A DNA stretch of 64,000 nucleotides from Wenzhouxiangella marina (lineage in GTDB: Bacteria > Pseudomonadota > Gammaproteobacteria > Xanthomonadales > Wenzhouxiangellaceae). The translations under genes were made by a program, and so were the position numbers. Every line of letters starts with the position of its first letter. Position 1 is the stretch's first letter. The stretch spans positions 1,730,501 to 1,794,500 of the forward strand of contig NZ_CP012154.1 in the NCBI RefSeq assembly GCF_001187785.1, given 5' to 3'. The notes under the pieces are model-generated. The model saw only the letters and a program-made list of their open reading frames with translations, was not told the DNA's origin and did not search any database. This document shows positions 30,749 through 38,223 of the stretch, one piece after another.

Positions 30749-32163
30749 TATTCCGGGGGAGTCCAGAGTGATTTCGCGGTCTTTGGCTCGGATTTCCCCC
30801 GATTTCCGGTGCAAGGGCTTTTTGAGGCAGGTTTTGCGCCCGATTGAGCACGCACAACAGCCACCGGGCGCGGGCAAGAGCGCGCGGGTGTAAGACTCTT
30901 GCTCGGGTTGATGGGTTTCCTCGAGCGGATCTTGGAGAGACCGATGCTTGATCGAAGAACGTTGGAGAGACTGGGGTCTTGGGAGGGCTACCGGCTCAAG
31001 GACGTAGTCTGGCCCGACGGCGAGACGGGGACTGTTGAGCTGCACTTGGAGCCCAAACGGAAGGTCATGACCTGTTCGAGCTGCGGGCAGCGCTGTCGGC
31101 AGGTGCATGAGACGGTCATTCGTCGCGTGCGGGATCTGCCGCTGTTCGAGTATCGGGTCGTTTTGGTGGTTCCTCGCCGGCGGATCTGGTGCGAGCGCTG
31201 CGGTGGGCCTCGGCTGGAGCAGCTGAGCTGGCTGAGCCGTTACCAACGCGTCACCGACCGGTTGGCCGATGCCTGTGGTCGATTACTGGAAGGCATGACG
31301 ATTCAAGGCGTTAGCCGCTTCTACGACCTGAACTGGCACACGGTTAAGGCGATCGACATGAGCCGGCTCAAAGCCTCATTGCCTGAGCCGGATTGGTCAG
31401 CCATCCGCTATCTGGCCATGGACGAGTTCGCGCTCCACAAGGGACATCGCTATGCCACCGTGGTGGTCGAACCGATTCAGCGCCAGGTGCTATGGGTTGG
31501 GCCTGGCCGCTCCCGCGACACGGCACGAGCCTTCTTCAAGTGGCTACCCGACGGGGTGTGCATGCGCATCGAGGCAGTGGCCATCGACATGACAACAGCC
31601 TACGAGCTGGAGATCCAGGCGCATTGCCCGCAGGCCGAAGTCGTCTACGACCTGTTCCACGTCGTGGCCAAGTACGGCCGCGAGGTGATTGACCGTGTCC
31701 GCGTCGATGAAGCCAACCGACTGCGCAAGGATCGGCCGGCCCGGAAGGTCGTAAAGTCGGCTCGCTGGCTGCTATTGCGCAACCGCAGGTGCCTCAGTCC
31801 GACTCAGAAGATCCAGCTCCAAGAGCTTCTCGAAGCCAATCAGGCTTTGCTGACAGTCTATCTGCTGCGAGATGAACTCAAGCGGCTTTGGTATTACCGC
31901 CGAGAAGGCTGGGCTCTCAAGGCCTGGGATAACTGGCTCGACCAGGCAATGGGCAGCGGGATCGCTGCGTTACAGCGCTTCGCCCAGCGCCTGAAGCCAT
32001 ATCTTCACGGCATTCTGGCTCGTTGCCGTCACCCGCTGAATACCAGCATCGTTGAAGGGATCAACAACACCATCAAGGTGATCAAGCGCAGAGCCTACGG
32101 CTACCGCGACCAAGAGTACTTCTTCCTCAAGATCCGGGCCGCCTTCCCCGGAAATGCGCGATG
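30749..32163 (+). mobile_element. ISL3-family insertion sequence (ends approximate)
   Basis: One full-length transposase gene is bounded by TTCCGGGG at the left (~30751-30758) and its reverse complement CCCCGGAA at the right (~32146-32153), the conserved cores of probable terminal inverted repeats. TGCGCG occurs just outside both cores, which could be the remains of a target duplication, but flanking bases do not match over the 8 bp usual for ISL3. About 185 bases between the left end and the transposase start hold no other gene. It separates the lipoprotein pair from a 5'-truncated toxin-like gene. Confidence 0.8.
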
Positions 32164-32164
32164 A
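30944..32164 (+). CDS. ISL3-family transposase, apparently intact
   Basis: A 406-residue transposase. An N-terminal zinc-ribbon-like domain has CSSCGQRC and CERCGG (Cys pairs ~43-85), then an HTH-like segment (GMTIQGVSRFYDLNWHTVK) and a DDE domain with YLAMDEFALHKGHRY, AIDMTTAY and a C-terminal IVEGINNTIKVIKRRAYGY containing the catalytic Glu. The ATG at 30944 has GGAG seven bases upstream and suits the family; earlier in-frame starts add 11-15 residues. No internal stop is seen, so the element could be active. Confidence 0.93.
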   Translation: MLDRRTLERLGSWEGYRLKDVVWPDGETGTVELHLEPKRKVMTCSSCGQRCRQVHETVIRRVRDLPLFEYRVVLVVPRRRIWCERCGGPRLEQLSWLSRYQRVTDRLADACGRLLEGMTIQGVSRFYDLNWHTVKAIDMSRLKASLPEPDWSAIRYLAMDEFALHKGHRYATVVVEPIQRQVLWVGPGRSRDTARAFFKWLPDGVCMRIEAVAIDMTTAYELEIQAHCPQAEVVYDLFHVVAKYGREVIDRVRVDEANRLRKDRPARKVVKSARWLLLRNRRCLSPTQKIQLQELLEANQALLTVYLLRDELKRLWYYRREGWALKAWDNWLDQAMGSGIAALQRFAQRLKPYLHGILARCRHPLNTSIVEGINNTIKVIKRRAYGYRDQEYFFLKIRAAFPGNAR

Positions 32165-32555
32165 ACCGAATATTTTCGACCTATTAGATAATGGGAGCAA
32201 TGTTGTCAATATCAGGGAAGGCTTAGTCTCAAGATATGATATCAAAGATGGTGAGCATGTCATCTATTGGAACTCCGATGCTGGTGTTTACCAGGATAGG
32301 GGATCTTTGAACACTCAATCACCGGCGCTGGGCTTGATTCATGAAGCTGGCCATGTGTATCAATTGGAGTACGATTGGGCCAATACTCAGCCGCTTGTTG
32401 TAGATCAAGAGTTGCCAGAAGGGCCGGTGATAAGCGGCATTGAAACACGTGTTGCGACCTTCTATGGCGAGCCTGTCCGAACTGGAGTTCGGAAGCATGG
32501 CGGAATCGTTCGTGAAGGTATGGGCGTGACAGAGTTTACAAATGATCAGAGGTGA
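32154..32555 (+). pseudogene. 5'-truncated metallopeptidase toxin-like fragment (HEAGH motif)
   Basis: About 130 residues are open from the right end of the IS. They contain HVIYWNSDAGVYQDRG and SPALGLIHEAGHVYQLEYDW, with an HExxH zinc motif at ~63-67. The layout resembles C-terminal metallopeptidase toxin domains of polymorphic/Rhs-type effectors (Peptidase_M91-like). The region is visibly A/T-richer than the flanks. The expected N-terminal delivery or Rhs part is absent upstream, where the IS begins, so this is read as a remnant; the first codons may derive from the IS end. A small exported protein starts 3 bases after its stop. Confidence 0.6.
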
Positions 32556-32558
32556 CTC

Positions 32559-33113
32559 ATGAGTACTAACAAAACACTAGGACTAAAAGGTAGCCTTTCG
32601 CTTTTAGTTATGGCGGTGACTTTTGGAGTGTTGCCCACAAATGCAATTGCAGAGCGTTTGCCCGTCTTTGAGTGGCTTTCAGATCAAGTGGGGGCCGTTG
32701 AGATATTCGTGACGCCATGGGTGTCCGCGGGGCCCCGAGTTTCTGTAGAGGACATCACCTCAGTTGCAACAAAAGTCTCTAATATTCGAACATCGTCTTC
32801 TGCAAGCTCCTTTGTTCGACGCTTTGAGCGCTTTATTGGTCAGTGCGACGAGCCAGAAGACCGACAAGAGCTTTCCGGGTCTTTGCGATTCAGAATGGAC
32901 CTGGTTTCACCAGACCGGTCGCTTTTGGGGATGATTGTGAGTAACGGGAATGAGGTTTTCTTGATAAATAGGTTCAACCACGAACCAGATTTATTTCTAG
33001 GTTGTTCTAATCAAACTTTCAAGTTCGTATTCGGATTAGGGGACTTGGGTACCTTGGACGAGGCTGCGGCGATCTCTGAGCTTATTGAAGAGCTTAGAGA
33101 AGTTGCTCGTTGA
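32559..33113 (+). CDS. exported protein, candidate immunity partner of the toxin-like fragment
   Basis: A 184-residue protein with a signal peptide (~1-31, ending NAIAE) and a mature domain containing two cysteines (IGQCDEPEDR and LFLGCSNQ). I do not recognise the family. It starts 3 bases after the toxin-like fragment, shares its A/T-rich composition and would be periplasmic, as expected of an immunity protein against a periplasm-acting or delivered toxin. The immunity role is inferred only from position, size and export signal. Confidence 0.6.
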   Translation: MSTNKTLGLKGSLSLLVMAVTFGVLPTNAIAERLPVFEWLSDQVGAVEIFVTPWVSAGPRVSVEDITSVATKVSNIRTSSSASSFVRRFERFIGQCDEPEDRQELSGSLRFRMDLVSPDRSLLGMIVSNGNEVFLINRFNHEPDLFLGCSNQTFKFVFGLGDLGTLDEAAAISELIEELREVAR

Positions 33114-33298
33114 CCAGATTGGTCTTGTCATTGTCTGTCAGAACGCACGCGCTAAATGATGTGAATGGTCCTCTTTTGTAAGTACGCACGGACGGGTTGG
33201 AGCGTTACCTGACTGCTACCGTCAGAGCCCAAGCTTGCCTCAATAATTCGAGCAAGATTCAATGCGCACGACATAAAGTTTTTAGATCGGTGTTTATA

Positions 33299-34921
33299 GT
33301 GAGAAAAGTTGCCACATTTTTGGTTTTCTACTGCCTGCTTGGGAATGCTCTGGCCCTGGAGTTCATCGTTACGTCGACCGCAGACTCCGGGCCGGGGAGC
33401 CTGCGGGAAGCGATTGGCCTGGCCAATCTGTCCCCGGAGGAAGATCAGATCCTTCTGGACGTGGACTCAGTGATACTTTCAGGAGGAGGTATCGAAATTA
33501 CAGCACCCGTTACAGTGCTCGGCACGCGGGGCAGGACGGTGATTAGCGGGGGTGGTAACGCCCAGATTTTTCGGGTCCTCGCTTCGGCGGGATCCGTAGT
33601 GCTAGAGGATCTTGTTCTTCGAGATGGTACCGCCACAGGTGATCCAGATTTTCTCTGCGAATCCCCTACATCCTATGGCGGTGCAATCTGCGCAAATGCC
33701 AGTGTCGAGATCGTCAATTCGATTTTCGAGACTAACCAGAGCGAGTCCTCTGGTGGTGCTCTCTACGTCCGGCAGGGCAATCTCGTTCTCTCGGAGACGA
33801 TTTTCCGCAACAATACAGCGGAAGCTGGTGGTGGCGGAGGGGCGATTCATTTTGTGGGCTACCCGGTTGTTTTCCCCGGTCCATCCTTCGAACTCAACAT
33901 TACCCGTTCCCATTTCGAGGGCAATTCCACTCTGGCCGGCAGTGGGGATGGCGGAGCATTGTCGCTCGAGGGTGGTTTAGTTGAAATTCGTGACTCGATT
34001 TTTTTTGGTAACGCAGCGCTCAACCTGGTCAACCCTGATTTTCCTGAAGGTGGTGCCATCAGCACCTCTAGTTCCGAGGTGGTGTTTTCCAATCTAATTG
34101 TGGAGTCTAACGAGGTATCCAATGGCTCAGGAGGCGGAATCGCGATTGGTGGGGGCAATGCGCTCATTCGCGACACAACGGTTTCCAACAACGTTTCGGA
34201 TTTTGCCGGGGGTGGCATCAGAGCGAATTTCAATGAATCCCTAGAGATCGTCAACTCCACCGTTTCGAACAATACGAGTCGCCTGAGCTCGGGCGGCGGT
34301 ATTGCAACAAACAATGCTTTCAGCGTGGATCTGTACAACTCGACAGTGACCGAGAATACGAGCCTTGTAGAAGGTGGCGCAGGGGGGCTCAGTCTGACTG
34401 CGGCTCAACCTAGCTTCCCTGTGACATCCCTCGTCGATATTCAGAGTTCGATCCTGTCCGGGAATATGGGTAGCGGCCCGGATTTCGAGCGCAATTCATT
34501 CGGTTTCAATCGGGTTCTCGTCGATAGCCGTCACAACCTGCTCGGCAGCGGACTGATGCCCGATGATAACGATGTGGTGAGCCTGGACCCGCAGTTGGGG
34601 CCGCTCCAGGACAACGGGTGCGCCGTGCCCGCCGGATTTCCGGGGATGGCGCGCTGCGTCGATACCCATCTGCCATTACCGACCAGTCCGTCTCTGGCTG
34701 TCGGCTTGAATCCTCTGAATCTTCCTTTCGACCAACGTGGAGCGGGCTTTCCCAGACAGATCGGATCTCCCTCGACAATTGGCGCGCTGACCGTCCCGAG
34801 TGGTTTTGCCGATGAGACAATCCCCGTCTCCTTGCTGTCTTCGCCCGCCTTGCTGGCGTTTCTGGTTCTCGGGTTGATGCTCATCTCCGGCCAGGAGTTT
34901 GTTAGAAGGCCTGCATCATAG
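33299..34921 (+). CDS. secreted beta-helix (choice-of-anchor Q-type) protein with CTERM-like tail
   Basis: About 540 residues. It starts with a signal peptide if the GTG at 33299 is used (RKVATFLVFYCLLGNALA); the frame is open further up, but those starts would bury the signal. FIVTSTADSGPGSLREAI is the usual opening of this surface-protein family. Many parallel beta-helix-like repeats follow (GGAI, SNNTS, GGGIA patterns), then DPQLGPLQDNG and RGAGFPRQIGSPSTIGA. The C terminus has a short motif (TIPVS), a hydrophobic helix and basic residues (FVRRPAS), like IPTL-CTERM sorting tails. It probably sits at the cell surface. An orphan tail copy lies ~100 bases downstream. Confidence 0.8.
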   Translation: MRKVATFLVFYCLLGNALALEFIVTSTADSGPGSLREAIGLANLSPEEDQILLDVDSVILSGGGIEITAPVTVLGTRGRTVISGGGNAQIFRVLASAGSVVLEDLVLRDGTATGDPDFLCESPTSYGGAICANASVEIVNSIFETNQSESSGGALYVRQGNLVLSETIFRNNTAEAGGGGGAIHFVGYPVVFPGPSFELNITRSHFEGNSTLAGSGDGGALSLEGGLVEIRDSIFFGNAALNLVNPDFPEGGAISTSSSEVVFSNLIVESNEVSNGSGGGIAIGGGNALIRDTTVSNNVSDFAGGGIRANFNESLEIVNSTVSNNTSRLSSGGGIATNNAFSVDLYNSTVTENTSLVEGGAGGLSLTAAQPSFPVTSLVDIQSSILSGNMGSGPDFERNSFGFNRVLVDSRHNLLGSGLMPDDNDVVSLDPQLGPLQDNGCAVPAGFPGMARCVDTHLPLPTSPSLAVGLNPLNLPFDQRGAGFPRQIGSPSTIGALTVPSGFADETIPVSLLSSPALLAFLVLGLMLISGQEFVRRPAS

Positions 34922-35009
34922 CGGGGTGAATTGCTGTCATTCGTCCCTGATGAAGGTGCCGAAGAGCCTGGCGGGATTAGAGGCTATTCGATAAAGGCTG
35001 GAGTGTTGA

Positions 35010-35195
35010 ATCGCCCCGGTGACCGTACCCAATGGCTTCGTCGACCAGACCATCGCCGTTTCGGTGCTCGAAGAAGGATGCTTGCTGATTCCCCTGGTGC
35101 TGGCAATGCTGGTTCTAGTGTTTCCCGCCACTCGTTTCCCAACTTTCAGCGAGTCGGAAAGCGCAAAGGCTCACCGAGGGCGGATTCGCAAGTGA
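35010..35195 (+). pseudogene. orphan copy of the CTERM-like C-terminal tail
   Basis: In this frame, directly after a stop, the sequence reads IAPVTVPNGFVDQTIAVSV followed by a Leu/Val-rich helix (LLIPLVLAMLVLVFPA). It parallels IGALTVPSGFADETIPVSL plus hydrophobic helix at the end of the upstream gene. It has no start codon of its own before the tail and no beta-helix part, so it is the leftover 3' end of a duplicated or recombined surface-protein gene. Confidence 0.65.
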
Positions 35196-35219
35196 GCTTG
35201 GCGCCGCACTTGCGAATCC
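35182..35219. terminator. 13-bp inverted repeat, possible terminator for convergent genes
   Basis: GGATTCGCAAGTG (35182-35194) and CACTTGCGAATCC (35207-35219) are perfect reverse complements around a 12-base loop. There is no T run, so it may be a factor-dependent terminator or a dyad site. It lies between the surface-protein region and the convergent cytochrome gene. Confidence 0.5.
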
Positions 35220-35235
35220 ACCGGATGCTCGCAGA

Positions 35236-37089
35236 TCAGCGGCGCTTGCTCGGTGAGAAATCCCGCTCCGCGGTCGCCAGTACCTCCGGCGCCGGTGGGA
35301 CGCTGGCGTACATCTTCTGGAACAGGCTGACGGACTCGCTTTCCGGGGCGTGCAGGCCCTGCACGAAGTTCGGGCGGATGCTCTGGTAGAGCAGTCGGGC
35401 CTCGATGCTGAGGGACAGGGCGGCTTCACCGGTCGGGATGCGGTAGCGGACGACGTCCTGACCGCTGCCCTGGGCGGGAAAGCTCGGGCTGAAATCTCCG
35501 TCGTTGCGGGCAGCACCGTAGATATCGCTGGCGCCGTCCGCCGGCAGGACGGAGCGACGGAAACCGATCGGCGGGATTCGGTTGTCCTTGAGGTAGTGGC
35601 TGCCGTAGATCAGGTGGTAGGTGATCAGACCGTTGACGTCGCCCATGACCGATTCGTAGATCGCCACCTGATCCGGATCCTCGATGAGATCACGATGGGG
35701 TTCGAAGCAGGGGCGAGGTGCCAGCGAGATGTGGTTCTCGTAGGGCTCCAGGCATTCGCTCCGGCCATGCAGGGCATCGAGTGCCAGTTCGCCATCGGCG
35801 TTCGGCGCGCCGGACTCGAAGACGACCTGGTCGTTGGCATCGAGGACTCGCAGATGAATCCACATGCGCCGGGATGGGTAGCCCGTGGGCAGCTTGTGGC
35901 CGGCGAGGTTGGTGATGCGAACGGGGGCCAGGATCGCGTCCCCATCGACTTCCGGATCCAGCACTTCGATCACCGCCGATGCGTTCTGAAGCAGGTTGCG
36001 CGAGTCTGCCGCCTTGGCGCGGAAGCCGTCTTCGGTGGTGTCGAGGAGGCCCAGCTGCTCGCGGAACTCGGCGAAGATGTCGAGCATATGGGCGTTGCCG
36101 CCGACGAACTCGTGGGCATGGAAGGGCTGCCGCAGGGGCCAGTTCGGCGCGGGATCGGTCCCGTTGCGCGTCGCGATGACGGTGGCATAGTCGGGTGCGG
36201 GCTGGGGCATGTGGCAGTCCTGGCACTGCACATCGCCGCCCAGATCGGCCGAGTAGATGCTGTTCTGCCATTCGAAGTAGGGGGTCTGCTCCGGGAAGTT
36301 CAGCCCGGCCGGCTCGTTGCTGTTGACGTCCACCACGGGCGTGTAGAGCGTATGGCAGGTGGCGCAGAGTTCCGAGCTCTCCATGTCCGGCCCGAACACT
36401 GCGTTGTAGCCGGTCTGATTGAACATGAGGTTGCCGCGCGGCGAGTCATAGGGCCCGAAGATGTCGCGGAGGATCGGGTCGATTTCATAGCCGCCGGAAA
36501 AGCTGCTTTCCTCGCCGAAGTTCGCGGGCTGGATCTGATGACAGACCGTGCAGCTGACGCCTTCGCGGGCGTGCATTTCGTTCACCGCTGTCGCCAGTCG
36601 ATACTGGCCCTCCGGGTCCAGGCCCTGGCCCGTGTGATGCGCGTTGGTCCGTCCCATCGGCGCATGGCAGGTCAGGCATTTGTCCTCGATGAACCCTGCC
36701 AGGCTCGGCACCGTTGCGGTTTCCGAGGTCAGCTTGGCCTGGAAATAGGGGTCGGCAAAGGCATTGGCCATCATGGTATGGCGCCAACCCGTGAACGGAC
36801 TGACATCGACCCCGTCGTGAAACATCACCGTGGGCACGTTGGGCGTGGCCTCATGGCAGCTGCCGCATTCCAGCGCCGAGGCGAAGGCGCCCACATAGCC
36901 CCAGTCCGGGTCGAAGTTGCTCGTCCCGGGCAGGTTGATGCTGATTGGCGGTTCGGGGCTGACCGGTGGCTTGGCGCGCCGGTAGCGATCCTGTGCCATG
37001 GCGAGGCCCGCCAGCAGGATCAGACCGGTCAGGGCGAACAGGATGATGACGCGGCCTCGCGGGCTGGGGCGGAGGTGGACTCGGTTCAT
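35236..37089 (-). CDS. pentaheme c-type cytochrome, membrane-anchored/periplasmic
   Basis: A 617-residue protein with an N-terminal hydrophobic segment (~12-35) ending LAMAQ and five CxxCH heme sites: CGSCH, CLTCH, CTVCH, CATCH and CQDCH, all in the N-terminal half. The C-terminal half contains ITNLAGHKLPTGYPSRRMW, seen in multiheme cytochromes with a beta-sandwich C-terminal domain. The ATG at 37089 (MNRVHLRPS) gives a normal export signal; upstream starts add 18 basic residues. It should move electrons in the periplasm; partner and substrate are unknown, and no heme-lyase or reductase gene is adjacent. Confidence 0.85.
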   Translation of the reverse strand: MNRVHLRPSPRGRVIILFALTGLILLAGLAMAQDRYRRAKPPVSPEPPISINLPGTSNFDPDWGYVGAFASALECGSCHEATPNVPTVMFHDGVDVSPFTGWRHTMMANAFADPYFQAKLTSETATVPSLAGFIEDKCLTCHAPMGRTNAHHTGQGLDPEGQYRLATAVNEMHAREGVSCTVCHQIQPANFGEESSFSGGYEIDPILRDIFGPYDSPRGNLMFNQTGYNAVFGPDMESSELCATCHTLYTPVVDVNSNEPAGLNFPEQTPYFEWQNSIYSADLGGDVQCQDCHMPQPAPDYATVIATRNGTDPAPNWPLRQPFHAHEFVGGNAHMLDIFAEFREQLGLLDTTEDGFRAKAADSRNLLQNASAVIEVLDPEVDGDAILAPVRITNLAGHKLPTGYPSRRMWIHLRVLDANDQVVFESGAPNADGELALDALHGRSECLEPYENHISLAPRPCFEPHRDLIEDPDQVAIYESVMGDVNGLITYHLIYGSHYLKDNRIPPIGFRRSVLPADGASDIYGAARNDGDFSPSFPAQGSGQDVVRYRIPTGEAALSLSIEARLLYQSIRPNFVQGLHAPESESVSLFQKMYASVPPAPEVLATAERDFSPSKRR

Positions 37090-37305
37090 GGCGCGGCTCC
37101 TCAAGGTGGGCTTGCGTCGGGCCATTGCCGATGGCCGGAGCAAATTCCGTTGTATGCGTATTACCTAATATGTATCACATGGGGTCGCCAGGCGAATTGA
37201 TCCAGGTCAGGAAATGACGGGTCGGAGCCTTCGGGCTTGGGGAAAAAATTGCATCGAGAATCCGCTTGGCGGGTAGGATGGCCACTGGTTCGGAATATCG
37301 ACGAC

Positions 37306-38223
37306 ATGTCCGCCTACCTCATCATCATCGGGCTGATCGCCGCCGGCTGGGCGCTGGCCCGCACCGGGTACTTTCCCGAGTCGACGCCGGAAGTGCTCAA
37401 CAAGGTGGTCATCGCCCTGTGTCTGCCGGCCCTCATCCTGATTCATGTCCCGACCCTGGAAGCCTCCTGGGCGCTGCTGCCCCTGGTGCTGATTCCCTGG
37501 CTGCTGCTGGCCATCACGGTGCTGGTGGTGCTGCTGATCGGTCGCTGGCTTCGCCTTCGCCGTGAGGTGATCGCGACCCTGATGGTGCTGATCCCGCTCG
37601 GCAACACCTCCTTCCTCGGCTTTCCGCTGGTCGAAGCCCTGCTGGGCGCCGAGGCCATTCGCCTGGCCGTGGTCTACGACCAGTTCGGCTCCTTCCTGAT
37701 CGTCTGTACCCACGTCCTGTTCGTGGTCGGCTGGTACGGCGAGGGCGAGAACCCGACGCTCACCTCGATGGGGCGGCGAATCCTGACGTTTCCGCCCTTC
37801 ATCGCGCTCGTGGCCGCCTTGCTGTTCGGCAATGCCTGGTTCCCGGGGCCGCTGATGGGTCTGGTCGAGCGCTTTGCCGACATGCTGCTGCCCCTGGTCA
37901 CCCTGGCGATCGGGCTCAGTCTGAAGCTGCGCCTGGTGCCGGACTACCGGCGCGGGCTCGTCATCGGCCTGGTCGGCAAGTTGCTGGTGCTGCCGGCCCT
38001 GGCGCTGGGCCTGGCCTGGATTCTGGGCGCGCGCGGCGACATCGGAACCGTGTCGGTGCTCGAGTCGGCGATGCCGCCGATGATCACCGCCGCCGCACTG
38101 CTGGCCGCGGCCCGCCTGGCGCCGGCCCTGGGTTCGGCCCTGGTGGCCTGGGGCGTGCTGTTTTCCGCCATCACCGTGCCGGCCTGGTTCTGGCTGGCCG
38201 AACGAATCCTGGGGGGCGCATGA
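37306..38223 (+). CDS. AEC-family (auxin efflux carrier-like) transporter
   Basis: A 305-residue membrane protein with about ten hydrophobic segments in the two-halved AEC arrangement. LNKVVIALCLPALILIHV is the typical first helix pair and IPLGNTSFLGFPLVEALLG contains the family's GNTxxxGxP motif. AEC transporters carry small carboxylates or amino-acid-like anions. The ATG at 37306 is preferred because the upstream extension is polar and unlike the family. Its stop overlaps the aceK ATG (ATGA), so the two are translationally coupled and the substrate may be a TCA/glyoxylate acid (inference). Confidence 0.87.
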   Translation: MSAYLIIIGLIAAGWALARTGYFPESTPEVLNKVVIALCLPALILIHVPTLEASWALLPLVLIPWLLLAITVLVVLLIGRWLRLRREVIATLMVLIPLGNTSFLGFPLVEALLGAEAIRLAVVYDQFGSFLIVCTHVLFVVGWYGEGENPTLTSMGRRILTFPPFIALVAALLFGNAWFPGPLMGLVERFADMLLPLVTLAIGLSLKLRLVPDYRRGLVIGLVGKLLVLPALALGLAWILGARGDIGTVSVLESAMPPMITAAALLAAARLAPALGSALVAWGVLFSAITVPAWFWLAERILGGA

